Shown: piece by piece, positions 52,470 through 60,520 of the stretch
Position numbering within the stretch: position 1 is the first letter of the stretch
Layout of the letters: every line of letters begins with the position of its first letter
Source of the DNA: Belnapia arida
Lineage (GTDB): Bacteria; Pseudomonadota; Alphaproteobacteria; Acetobacterales; Acetobacteraceae
Length of the DNA: 64,000 nt
NCBI RefSeq assembly: GCF_016773205.1
Contig: NZ_JAETWB010000001.1
Location: 620,001 to 684,000 of the forward strand
Reading direction: 5' to 3'
Notes under the pieces: model-generated
Databases searched by the model: none
The model's input: only the letters and a program-made list of their open reading frames with translations
Told to the model about the DNA's origin: nothing
Program-made: the position numbers and the translations under genes

Positions 52470-53367
52470 CCCAGAGCCTAGCCGCGCCGAGCACGCCGGA
52501 ACTGTCGCCATGCCGCGCCTTGAGCAGGGGCGTCGCCACCACGTCGGAGAAGACGAAGTTCCGCCAGCGCCGGGGGACCTCGTCATAGAGATGCGCCATG
52601 TTGGAGAGGCCGCCGGCGAGGATGATGCAATCCGGATCCAGCAGGTTGATGACATGCGCGAGCGCCCGCGCCAGCCGGTCGGCGTGGCGGACAAGTGCCC
52701 CGGCCGCCGCCGCATCGCCCGCTTCGGCCCGGCCCGGCAGCCCGCCGGCGTCGCGCGCGCCCGCCCCGTCGGCATCGGCGGCGAGCGCCGGGCCGCAGAG
52801 GAAGGTCTCGATGCAGCCCCGCCGCCCGCACCAGCAGGCAGGGCCGGGATACTCGTCCGGCGTCATCCACGGCAGCGGGTTGTGCCCCCATTCCCCGGCG
52901 ATGCGGTTGCGCCCCTCCTCGATCCGCCCGTCCGTGGTGATACCCGCACCGACCCCGGTGCCGAGGATGACGGCGAAGACCCGGCGATGCCCGGCCCCCG
53001 CCCCATCCGCCGCCTCGCTCATGGCGAGGCAGTTGGCGTCGTTCGAGAGCCGCACCAGGCGGCCGAGCCGTGCCGCGATGTCGGCATCCAGCCGCCCGCC
53101 GTTCAGCCAGGTGGAATTCGCCCCGCGCACCAGCCCCGTCGCCGGCGAGAGGCTGCCGGGGATGCCGAGGCCAACCGAGCCCTGGCCGCCGAGCTCCGCC
53201 TCCGACGCCTCCACCAGCCTGCCGATCAGATTGATGACGCCGGCATAGCCGGACGGCGTCGGCGCGCGCCGGCGGAGGCGGATGGCGCCCGCGGCGTCGA
53301 GCGCCACGATCTCCGTCTTGGTGCCGCCAAGGTCGATGCCGAGGCGGAAGGGCATGGCGCTTGTCAT
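52459..53367 (-). CDS. ROK family sugar kinase (NagK/fructokinase-like)
   Basis: The 302-residue protein begins with the phosphate loop LGIDLGGTKTEIVALD, has the DANCLAMSEAADGAG substrate-side segment and EWGHNPLPW. The ROK zinc-binding signature is CWCGRRGCIETFLCGPAL. It phosphorylates a hexose or N-acetylhexosamine in the cytoplasm; the motif spacing fits fructokinase or N-acetylglucosamine kinase. A second possible ATG lies four codons in (53355). It is divergent from tusA. Confidence 0.85.
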   Translation of the reverse strand: MTSAMPFRLGIDLGGTKTEIVALDAAGAIRLRRRAPTPSGYAGVINLIGRLVEASEAELGGQGSVGLGIPGSLSPATGLVRGANSTWLNGGRLDADIAARLGRLVRLSNDANCLAMSEAADGAGAGHRRVFAVILGTGVGAGITTDGRIEEGRNRIAGEWGHNPLPWMTPDEYPGPACWCGRRGCIETFLCGPALAADADGAGARDAGGLPGRAEAGDAAAAGALVRHADRLARALAHVINLLDPDCIILAGGLSNMAHLYDEVPRRWRNFVFSDVVATPLLKARHGDSSGVLGAARLWDAG

Positions 53368-53396
53368 GGAACGGCCTGGGTGCTGTCCTCCCCAGC

Positions 53397-53630
53397 ATGT
53401 CGGAAACGCTGCTTGATGTGCAGGGGCTCTCCTGTCCCCTGCCGGTGCTGAAGGCCAACAAGGCGCTGCGTTCCCTCCCGCCGGGGGGACGGTTGGTGGT
53501 GCTCGCCACCGACCCGGCGGCGGCGAAGGACTTCCCCGCCTTCTGCGCCGAGACCGGGCACGGGCTGGAGGAGGCCAAGGAGGCGGGTGGCGTTTGGCGC
53601 TTCGTGTTGCGCAAGCGGGAGGCGGCATGA
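53397..53630 (+). CDS. TusA family sulfur-transfer protein
   Basis: The 77-residue protein has the CPxP signature GLSCPLPVLKANKALRSLPPG, with the active Cys near residue 11, and the LATDPAAAKDFPAFC segment. Such proteins carry persulfide sulfur for tRNA thiolation, molybdenum cofactor enzymes or sulfur metabolism. The start at 53397 drops 12 upstream codons. The stop overlaps the start of the HDAC-like gene (ATGA). Confidence 0.87.
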   Translation: MSETLLDVQGLSCPLPVLKANKALRSLPPGGRLVVLATDPAAAKDFPAFCAETGHGLEEAKEAGGVWRFVLRKREAA

Positions 53631-54553
53631 GCGTTCTGCTGCTCACCCACCGCGCCTGCCTCCGCCACGATCCGGGCGACTACCATCCGGAATGTCCTGA
53701 TAGGCTGCGCGCCGTGCTCGCGGGGCTGGAGGCGGAGGAGTTCTGCGACCTCATCCGCGCCGAGGCGCCGGAGGCGACGGTCGAGCAGCTGGAGCGCGCC
53801 CATCCGCGCAACTATGTCGACGCCATCCTGTCCATCCGCCCGGCGGAGGGGGAGAGCGTCGCCCTCGATGCGGATACGGTGATGAGCGCCGGCAGCGCCG
53901 AGGCGGCGCTGCGTGCCGCGGGCGCCGCCGTCGCCGCCGTGGATGCGGTGATGCGGGGCGAGGTGCGCCGCGCCTTCTGCGCAACGCGCCCGCCCGGCCA
54001 CCATGCCGAACCGGCGCGGCCAATGGGCTTCTGCTTCTTCGCGAACGCCGTCATCGCCGCGCGCCATGCCCAGGTGGCGCATGGGGCGGCGCGCGTTGCC
54101 ATCATCGATTTCGACGTCCACCACGGCAATGGCAGCCAGGCCTGCGTCGAGGCGGACGGGACGATCCTCTACGCCTCCTCGCATCAATGGCCGCTCTACC
54201 CCGGCACGGGCGACCGGCGGGAGCGGGGGGTGGGCAACATCTTCAACGTGCCGCTGCGGCCGGGCGCCGACGGGGCTGAGTTCCGCGAGGCCTGGCAGGC
54301 GCTGTTGCCGGCGATCGAAGGGTTCCAGCCGGACCTGCTGGTGATCTCGGCCGGCTTCGATGCCCATGCGCGGGACCCGCTGGCGCAACTCCGCCTGCGG
54401 GAGACGGATTTCGCCTGGGTCACGGAGGCGCTCTGCGGCCTCGCCGGGCGGCGCTGCGGCGGGCGCGTCGTCAGCCTGCTGGAGGGCGGCTATGACCTCG
54501 ATGCGCTGGCCGCCAGCACGGCGGCCCATGTCAGGGTGCTGATGCAGGCCTGA
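53627..54553 (+). CDS. Histone deacetylase-like (AcuC/HDAC family) amidohydrolase
   Basis: The 308-residue enzyme shows the zinc hydrolase signatures in order: THRACLRHDPGDYHPECPDRL, the active-site RPPGHHAEPARPMGFCFFAN, IIDFDVHHGNGSQ and SAGFDAHARDPLAQL with the metal Asp/His residues, and LEGGYDLDALA. Bacterial members deacetylate proteins, polyamines or acetoin-related compounds. It is coupled to tusA by a four-base overlap; the reason is unknown. Confidence 0.9.
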   Translation: MSVLLLTHRACLRHDPGDYHPECPDRLRAVLAGLEAEEFCDLIRAEAPEATVEQLERAHPRNYVDAILSIRPAEGESVALDADTVMSAGSAEAALRAAGAAVAAVDAVMRGEVRRAFCATRPPGHHAEPARPMGFCFFANAVIAARHAQVAHGAARVAIIDFDVHHGNGSQACVEADGTILYASSHQWPLYPGTGDRRERGVGNIFNVPLRPGADGAEFREAWQALLPAIEGFQPDLLVISAGFDAHARDPLAQLRLRETDFAWVTEALCGLAGRRCGGRVVSLLEGGYDLDALAASTAAHVRVLMQA

Positions 54554-54635
54554 GGGCCCCGACCGGGCGCGGGGCAGCGCCCGCGCTGCGGCACGGGCGG
54601 AACCTGCTGCCACTGCAGCCGTTCGGTTTGCCCGA

Positions 54636-55598
54636 ATGGCATTTCTCTCCCCCCTCGGCCCGTCCGACGCGTCGCTTCTCGCCCTTGCCGAGGCGGTACG
54701 AGACACGGGCTATAATTTCGTCACGCCGACGCCGGCGACCCATGCCCGGGTCAACCGCCGGCCAGGCAATGCTGTCGCGGAGGACCTCCGTGGCGTCTTC
54801 GGCTGGAGCCGGTCCTTCCCGGCTGAGGTGATGCCGCCTGGCCTGTTCGAGCTGATGCGCCGCGCCGAAGTGGCGGTGCCCGAGGCCGGCGAGGCGCTCT
54901 GGCGCAGCTTGGTGCGGCTCTCGAGCCTTGCCGGCGAGCTGTTCCTGCATTCCGCCTTCCCCACCAGCGCCGCCGATGCGGTGTTCTTCGGCCCTGATAC
55001 CTATCGCTTTGCCGCGGCCATCCAGGCGGAGCTCGCCGCCCGCAGTGCCCCCGTCAGGCGCGCGGCCGATATCGGCTGCGGCGCAGGCCCGGGTGGGATC
55101 GTCGTCGCCAAGGCCTGTCCGGCGGCGGAGGTGGTGATGCTCGACATCAACGATGCCGCACTCCGCCTGGCGCGGGTCAATGCCGCCCTGGCCGGTGCCG
55201 CCGGGGCAACGGCCCTGCACAGCGACCTGTTGACCGGCGTCGGGGGGCCGTTCGATCTCATCGTCTCCAACCCGCCCTATCTGCTCGACCACGCACGGCG
55301 GGCCTACCGGCATGGCGGCGGTGCGCTGGGCGAGGGGCTTTCCGTTGCCATCCTCGATGCAGCCCTCGGGCGCCTGGCGCCGGGCGGCACGCTCGTCCTC
55401 TACACCGGCGTTGCCATCGTCGAGGGGCAGGATGCCTTCCTGGAGGCGGCGACGCAGCGCCTCGCCGGGGCCGGCCTCGCCTGGCGCTATCGCGAATCCG
55501 ATCCAGATGTCTTCGGCGAGGAATTGGAGGGCGGCGCCTACGACCGGGCTGACCGCATTGCCGCAGTCGTCCTCACCGTTACGAAGCCAGGGAGTTGA
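54636..55598 (+). CDS. Class I SAM-dependent methyltransferase (N5-glutamine MTase-like)
   Basis: The 320-residue protein has an N-terminal helical region of about 140 residues. The SAM-binding motif I DIGCGAGPGG follows at 145-154, then LDINDAALRLARVNAALAG and the catalytic-type SNPPYLL motif at 211-217. NPPY is typical of enzymes that methylate an amide or amino group (HemK/PrmC, RsmC, N6-adenine type). The target is not known. It is followed after 3 bases by the HDO-type iron enzyme gene. Confidence 0.78.
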   Translation: MAFLSPLGPSDASLLALAEAVRDTGYNFVTPTPATHARVNRRPGNAVAEDLRGVFGWSRSFPAEVMPPGLFELMRRAEVAVPEAGEALWRSLVRLSSLAGELFLHSAFPTSAADAVFFGPDTYRFAAAIQAELAARSAPVRRAADIGCGAGPGGIVVAKACPAAEVVMLDINDAALRLARVNAALAGAAGATALHSDLLTGVGGPFDLIVSNPPYLLDHARRAYRHGGGALGEGLSVAILDAALGRLAPGGTLVLYTGVAIVEGQDAFLEAATQRLAGAGLAWRYRESDPDVFGEELEGGAYDRADRIAAVVLTVTKPGS

Positions 55599-55601
55599 AC
55601 G

Positions 55602-56501
55602 ATGCCAGAAGGCAGCCTGTACCCGACGAACATGCCCGAGGATGCCGCGCAGGACCGCCTGCAACGCCGGCTCGCCGACCTGAACCGCCGCCGCTTCACT
55701 CCGTCGCTTCCCGGCGGTGATTGGGAACAGGACCGGGAAGAGCTTGCCGCGCTGGAGCGCGAGGAGATGGGGTTCCTTGAGGCGCGCCGCGCCGCCGTCG
55801 TCGCCCGCGCCGCCGAGGCCCCGACCGATCCCGACGGCTTCATCGCCTGGTTCGAGGAGCTGGACCGCACCGGCCCCGGCCAGGGCGACCCGCTCTTCCC
55901 CTGGCTCGCCGAGCGGGCCTCCATGAATGAGATGCGCTGGTTCCTGACCCAGGAGGTCGCCGGGGAGGCGGGCTTCGAGGACCTGGCCGCGCTGACCCAG
56001 ATACGGATGCCGCAGCAGCCGAAGCTCGAGATCGCGCGCAACTACTGGGACGAGATGGGCCGCGGCAATCCGAAGGGCATGCATGGCCCGCTGCTCGACG
56101 TGCTCGCCCATCGGCTCGGCCTCGAGCCCCGGATCGAGTCGACGGTGTGGGAGGCGCTGGCGCTGGCGAACGTCATGGCCGGGCTCGCGGCGAACCGCCG
56201 CTATGCCTATCATTCGGTCGGGGCGCTCGGGGTGATCGAGCAGACCGCGCCGGGCCGCTCGGCGATGGTCGCCAAGGGGCTCAAGCGGCTGAAGGTCCCG
56301 GCGGGCGACCGGCACTACTTCGACTTGCACGCCATCCTCGACGTGAAGCACTCCCTGGCCTGGAATGCCGAGGCGATCCGGCCGCTCGTCGCCGAGGATC
56401 CGCGCTATGCGACGGCCATGGCGGAAGGCGCGCTGATGCGGCTGGAATGCGGCGCTGCCTGCTTCGCCCGGTACCGGCGGGCGCTGCGCCTCGCGCTCTG
56501 A
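55602..56501 (+). CDS. Iron-containing redox enzyme family protein (heme-oxygenase-like diiron type)
   Basis: The 299-residue all-alpha protein matches the iron-containing redox enzyme (HDO-type) family. Candidate diiron ligands are Glu118 in FLTQEVAGE, His161 in NPKGMHG, and His243, Asp247 and His250 in DLHAILDVKH. Known relatives desaturate, decarboxylate or cleave small molecules or fragment amino acids. The substrate is unknown. It sits directly behind the methyltransferase gene with a good chance of a joint pathway. Confidence 0.75.
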   Translation: MPEGSLYPTNMPEDAAQDRLQRRLADLNRRRFTPSLPGGDWEQDREELAALEREEMGFLEARRAAVVARAAEAPTDPDGFIAWFEELDRTGPGQGDPLFPWLAERASMNEMRWFLTQEVAGEAGFEDLAALTQIRMPQQPKLEIARNYWDEMGRGNPKGMHGPLLDVLAHRLGLEPRIESTVWEALALANVMAGLAANRRYAYHSVGALGVIEQTAPGRSAMVAKGLKRLKVPAGDRHYFDLHAILDVKHSLAWNAEAIRPLVAEDPRYATAMAEGALMRLECGAACFARYRRALRLAL

Positions 56502-56510
56502 CGCGGCGGA

Positions 56511-56780
56511 TCAGAAGGGCGGCAGGGGGATGCCGCGCCGCCGGTCGTTCTGCCGGTTCCAGAACTCGAACTGGTCGCGCGTCAGGTTGCGCCGGGCCTC
56601 GCGTGGGCCGTTGACGGCGCGGTCGGTCGCTTCCTTCTCGCGCTGCCGGGCCCACCATGCATCGAGCTGGCGTTGCCGCTCGGCGAGTGTCGCCGGGGCG
56701 GGTGGAAGCTGCTGCGCGGCGGCTGGCCACGCCGCGCCGAGCAGACCGAGAAGGAGCAGGCGCCGCATCATCACCCGCAT
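56511..56780 (-). CDS. Small secreted protein, hypothetical
   Basis: From the ATG at 56780 the 89-residue product has an arginine-started signal (MRVMMRRLLLLGLLGAAWPAAAQ) with an AxA-type cleavage site. A short charged mature part follows (LDAWWARQREKEATDRA, NLTRDQFEFWNRQNDRR). It is probably periplasmic and helical. The start is uncertain, because nearby ATGs at 56771 and 56768 also fit. I do not recognise a family. Confidence 0.5.
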   Translation of the reverse strand: MRVMMRRLLLLGLLGAAWPAAAQQLPPAPATLAERQRQLDAWWARQREKEATDRAVNGPREARRNLTRDQFEFWNRQNDRRRGIPLPPF

Positions 56781-56834
56781 GTCGTGTGCCGCATCCCGGC
56801 TTGCGAGGGGCGTTGCCGGGCGGGAGGATGCGGC

Positions 56835-57257
56835 ATGACCGATGCCCCGCCGCTTGCCGGATTGCTCGAGACCGCGCTCTATGCCGCCGACATGGCGCAG
56901 GCGCGCGGCTTCTATGAGGGTGTGCTCGGCCTCTCGCCCATGTTCGCGGATGAGCGGCTGACCGCCTATCCGGTCGGAGGGCGCAGCGCGTTGCTGGTCT
57001 TCCTGCGCGGCAGCACGACGGCGACGGTGCACCTGCCCGGCGGCACCATCCCGCCGCATGACGGCATCGGCGGCGTCCATGCGGCGCTGGCCGTCACGGC
57101 GGAGGCGCTGCCGGACTGGGAGGCCCGGCTGGCGGCGCATGGCGTCGCCATCGAGGGACGGACGCGGTGGCCTCGCGGCAGCACCAGCATCTATTTCCGG
57201 GACCCGGACGGCAACCTGTTGGAACTGGCGACGCCGGGGCTTTGGCCGGTATGGTAA
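56835..57257 (+). CDS. VOC (glyoxalase/bleomycin-resistance) family protein
   Basis: The 140-residue product begins MTDAPPLAGLLETALYAADMAQARGF split from the FYEGVLGLSPMFADERL turn, and ends with STSIYFRDPDGNLLELATPG, the VOC core. A GGAGG ribosome site lies eight bases before the ATG at 56835. The longer upstream frame is a shadow. It is probably a small-molecule-binding or lyase-type protein. Confidence 0.82.
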   Translation: MTDAPPLAGLLETALYAADMAQARGFYEGVLGLSPMFADERLTAYPVGGRSALLVFLRGSTTATVHLPGGTIPPHDGIGGVHAALAVTAEALPDWEARLAAHGVAIEGRTRWPRGSTSIYFRDPDGNLLELATPGLWPVW

Positions 57258-57291
57258 CGATCAGCCACACCCGCGACGAGGCAAGCCCCCG

Positions 57292-57786
57292 ATGCCCGAC
57301 ACGCCGACCCCGACCCTGTCGGACGCGCAGAGCCTGATCCTCCGCGAAGCCGAGGCCGCGCGTGTCGCCGCCGCCGGCAAGCCCTATACCTGGGGCGGCT
57401 CGACGACCGAGGGCTTCGACTGCTCCGGCTTCGTCATCCACGTCTTCAACAAGGCCTATGGCACCAACACCCTGGCGCGGGTGACGGCGGACGACCTGCG
57501 GACGGGCGGGCGCTTCCCGGCCGTCGACCCGCCGGGGGCGCCGGGCGACCTGGTCTTCTTCGCCCCGGCGGGCACCAGCCGTGCGACGCATGTCGGCATC
57601 GTGGTCAGCGCGACGGAATGGATCGGCTCGCAAAGCTCGACTGGCGTCGCCACCGTGAAGTTCACGAACAGCTACTGGCAGCCACGCATTCTCTCCTACG
57701 GCCGCTACCAGCCGCTGCAGACGGCGCGTGCGATCATCCCGATGCGGGCCGGCAGCTTCGCCTCCGTCATCAATCGGCCGGCCTGA
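57292..57786 (+). CDS. NlpC/P60 family cysteine peptidase
   Basis: The 164-residue protein has YTWGGSTTEGFDCSGFVIHVFN with catalytic Cys44, GDLVFF before the second half and His100 in ATHVGIVV. These mark the NlpC/P60 peptidoglycan endopeptidase fold, which cuts near the gamma-D-Glu-diamino acid bond. No signal peptide is visible, unlike the usual secreted members, so it may be cytoplasmic, or act through a phage-like or other export path. The start at 57292 fits the domain boundary. Confidence 0.8.
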   Translation: MPDTPTPTLSDAQSLILREAEAARVAAAGKPYTWGGSTTEGFDCSGFVIHVFNKAYGTNTLARVTADDLRTGGRFPAVDPPGAPGDLVFFAPAGTSRATHVGIVVSATEWIGSQSSTGVATVKFTNSYWQPRILSYGRYQPLQTARAIIPMRAGSFASVINRPA

Positions 57787-57791
57787 CGGCG

Positions 57792-58220
57792 ATGCGGTGG
57801 CTCATCGCGGCGGGCCTGCTGCTGGCGGCCTGCGCCCATGCGGAGACGCCCCCGGGCTGGCAGCGCACCTGGCGGGTCGCCGGCATCGACTGCCCGCGCT
57901 GCAGCCCGGCGGATCGCGCCTGGCTGGCGGCGCGGCAGGCGGAGAGGGTGGTCTTCGGCCGGGATGCCTTCACCAACCCCTTCTACGAGGATTGCCCGCA
58001 AGGGGTGGACTACGCCGATCTGCGGCCGCGCCCGGCAACTGAGGCGCGCGGCTTCCTCGGCGCCGGGCGCCTGCCGGCGCTGGGCGATGCCATGCCGCTT
58101 GCCGGCGCGGTGCGCTGCGCCGACCGGGCCGGGCCGCCGAACACCGTGGCGCGGGTGGTCATCGACGGGCCGCGCGCCTACCTGCTGCACGAATCGGGCG
58201 CGGTGCTGCGGCTGGAGTAG
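57792..58220 (+). CDS. Small lipoprotein, hypothetical
   Basis: The ATG at 57792 gives a 142-residue product with a signal ending in the lipobox LAAC (Cys14). The mature part has a CPRCSPADRAW motif. It probably sits on a membrane in the periplasm. It follows the NlpC/P60 gene by five bases, so the two may be made together. I do not recognise a family. Confidence 0.6.
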   Translation: MRWLIAAGLLLAACAHAETPPGWQRTWRVAGIDCPRCSPADRAWLAARQAERVVFGRDAFTNPFYEDCPQGVDYADLRPRPATEARGFLGAGRLPALGDAMPLAGAVRCADRAGPPNTVARVVIDGPRAYLLHESGAVLRLE

Positions 58221-58277
58221 GGCGCTTGCCCGCGACGCCCCCGCGGCCTATGGCGCGGGCAGCAGGGGATCGTGACG

Positions 58278-59522
58278 ATGAGCGGGACGAATCAGCGGGT
58301 CGACGGCAAGCGGCTGTGGGACAGCCTGATGGCGATGGCCGAGATCGGCGCGACGCCGAAGGGCGGCGTCAGGCGGCTGACGCTCACCGAGGTGGACCGG
58401 CAGGGGCGGGAGCGGTTCCGCGGCTGGTGCGAGGCGCTGGGCCTCACTGTGCGCGTCGATGCGATCGGCAACATGTTCGCCAGGCGCGAGGGGCGCGACT
58501 CGACGCGGCTGCCGGTGCTGATGGGCAGCCATCTCGACAGCCAGCCCTCGGGCGGGAAATTCGACGGCGCGCTCGGCGTCATCGCGGGGCTGGAGGTGAT
58601 GCGTTCGCTCAATGACCTCAACATCCAGACCGAGGCGCCAGTCGAGCTGGTCAACTGGACCGATGAGGAGGGCAGCCGCTTCGGCTATTCGCTGATGGGC
58701 AGCGGCGCCTGGGCGGGCGTCTATCCGCTGGAGAAGGTCTATGGGCTGCGCGACGTCGAGGGCGTCTCGGTCGAGGAGGCGCTGACGGCGATCGGCTACA
58801 AGGGCGAGGTGGCGGCAGCCCCGTTCCCGGCGGATGCCTATTTCGAGTTGCATATCGAGCAGGGGCCGATCCTCGAGAAGGAAGGCAAGCAGATCGGCAT
58901 CGTCACCGGGGCACAGGCGCAGGTCTGGTACGACGCGGTGGTCACCGGGCAGGACGCGCATGCCGGGACGACGCCGCCCTCCGCGCGGCGGGATGCGCTG
59001 GTCTGCGCCGCCCGGATCATCGACCTTGTCGACCGCATGATGCGGGCCCGCGGCGAGGACGGGCGCGGCACGGTCGGGCAGCTGCATGTGCTGCCGAACA
59101 GCCGCAACGTGGTGCCCGGCGAGGTGCGGTTCAGCGTCGAGTTCCGCCACCCGGATTTCGGCGAGATCGAGCGGCTGGCGGCGCAATTCCCGCGCGAGGC
59201 TGGGTTCATCGCGCGCGATTGCGGGACGCCCCTGAAGCTGGAGGAGCTGTTCCGGCTGCCGGCGCAACCCTTCGATCCGGGCTGCGTCGATCTGGTGCGG
59301 CAGGCAGCGGCGCGGCTCGGCCTGCCGGCGCGGGAAATCGTCTCGGGCGCCGGGCATGACGCGGTCTATGTGGCGCGGAGCGTGCCGACGGCGATGATCT
59401 TCACCCCCTGCAAGGACGGGCTCTCCCACAACGAGGCGGAAAGCATCGAGCCGAGCGAGGCGGAGGCGGGATGCCAGGTACTGTTCGAGGCGGTGGTGGC
59501 GCGGGCGAACCGGCCGGTCTGA
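58278..59522 (+). CDS. M20-family Zn-dependent hydrolase (N-carbamoyl-L-amino acid/ureidoglycolate-type amidohydrolase)
   Basis: The 414-residue enzyme has GSHLDSQPSGGKFDGALGV with metal His and Asp, VNWTDEEGSRFG with the catalytic and bridging Glu pair, ELHIEQGPILE and LSHNEAESI at the end. The family includes allantoate amidohydrolase, beta-ureidopropionase and N-carbamoyl amino-acid hydrolases. The first usable start is an ATG at 58278, nine bases after AGGGG; a GTG two codons earlier is also possible. The substrate is not fixed. Confidence 0.87.
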   Translation: MSGTNQRVDGKRLWDSLMAMAEIGATPKGGVRRLTLTEVDRQGRERFRGWCEALGLTVRVDAIGNMFARREGRDSTRLPVLMGSHLDSQPSGGKFDGALGVIAGLEVMRSLNDLNIQTEAPVELVNWTDEEGSRFGYSLMGSGAWAGVYPLEKVYGLRDVEGVSVEEALTAIGYKGEVAAAPFPADAYFELHIEQGPILEKEGKQIGIVTGAQAQVWYDAVVTGQDAHAGTTPPSARRDALVCAARIIDLVDRMMRARGEDGRGTVGQLHVLPNSRNVVPGEVRFSVEFRHPDFGEIERLAAQFPREAGFIARDCGTPLKLEELFRLPAQPFDPGCVDLVRQAAARLGLPAREIVSGAGHDAVYVARSVPTAMIFTPCKDGLSHNEAESIEPSEAEAGCQVLFEAVVARANRPV

Positions 59523-59524
59523 AC

Positions 59525-59551
59525 GGCTCAACTATTGAAGGGGTGAGCCGG
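59525..59551. terminator. Short hairpin after the M20 hydrolase gene
   Basis: CGGCTCA (59525-59531) is matched by TGAGCCG (59545-59551) around a 13-base loop, two bases after the M20 hydrolase stop. The stem is short and the T-run after it is weak. Confidence 0.35.
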
Positions 59552-59683
59552 CAAGCTCTTGTTTTCGCAGGGGCCTGCGGCGGGGTTTGAGAATTTCAAG
59601 GATTGAGGCGGGAGTTCGGGTGCGGTTTCGTCTTCGGCAAATAATCCTATAGCTGAGGGTTGGGGCTGCCGTCCAGCGGATCC

Positions 59684-60421
59684 TCAGCCGCCGACCCACT
59701 GGGCGATGAGGTAGGCGACCGTGGCCGCCAGGCCGCCGATGCCGAAGGTCTGCAGCGCGCCGCGCAGCGGGGGGAGGCCGGTGGCCCGGGCCTTCAGCCA
59801 GCCGAAGCCGAGCAAGGCGATGCCGGTAATCGTGGCGGAGACCATCAGGGCCGGGCGGGTTTCCGCCATGAGGATGTAGGGCGAGAGCGGGATCATCCCG
59901 CCCACCGCATAGGCGCCGCCGATGGTCGCGGCCGAGCGGGCGGCGCGGCCGGGGGTGGGCTCCGCGAGGTCCAGCTCGAAGCGCATCATGAAGTCGACCC
60001 AGCGGCGGCGGTCGGCGGCGATGGCCTCCGTCGCCTGGCGCAGGGTCTCGCCCCGCAGGCCGTAGCGGTGGAGGATGACGGAAACCTCCCAACGCTCGCG
60101 GTCGGGGTAGTCGCGGATCTCCTGCTCTTCGCGGCTGCGCTCGGCCTCGAAATGCTGGGCGTCGGTGCGGGCGGCGAGGTAGCCGCCGAGGCCCATGGCG
60201 ACGCAGCCGGCGGCGATCTCGGCGAGGCCGGCCGTCACGATCAGCGGATTGGCGGCGATGGCGCCGGAGAGGCCGGCGGCGAGGGCGAAGGGCACCGTCA
60301 GCCCGTCCGCCGTGCCGATGACCAGGTCGCGGACGGTCTCGGAGGCAGTGAAATGCTGCTCGCCCTCGGGCGGGCCGGGAGGGGCGGGGGGGAGTTCCTC
60401 GCGCTGGGGGGCGGTGTCCAT
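59684..60421 (-). CDS. VIT/CCC1 family transporter
   Basis: The 245-residue protein begins with a cytoplasmic, Pro-rich segment. TVRDLVIGTADGLTVPFALAAGLSG and ANPLIVTAGLAEIAAGCVAMGLGGYLA follow, and three C-terminal helices complete the fold. These match VIT1/CCC1 transporters, which move iron or manganese. It converges with the M20 gene and is divergent from tkt. The ion is inference. Confidence 0.85.
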   Translation of the reverse strand: MDTAPQREELPPAPPGPPEGEQHFTASETVRDLVIGTADGLTVPFALAAGLSGAIAANPLIVTAGLAEIAAGCVAMGLGGYLAARTDAQHFEAERSREEQEIRDYPDRERWEVSVILHRYGLRGETLRQATEAIAADRRRWVDFMMRFELDLAEPTPGRAARSAATIGGAYAVGGMIPLSPYILMAETRPALMVSATITGIALLGFGWLKARATGLPPLRGALQTFGIGGLAATVAYLIAQWVGG

Positions 60422-60520
60422 GCTGGCAGGCTATCGCGCCGCCGTGACCGCATCCAGGGGCTGGGTTGCCGGCCACCGCACCGCGGCCTATAGGGCCGAC
60501 AACCCAGGAGGACCGCTGCC

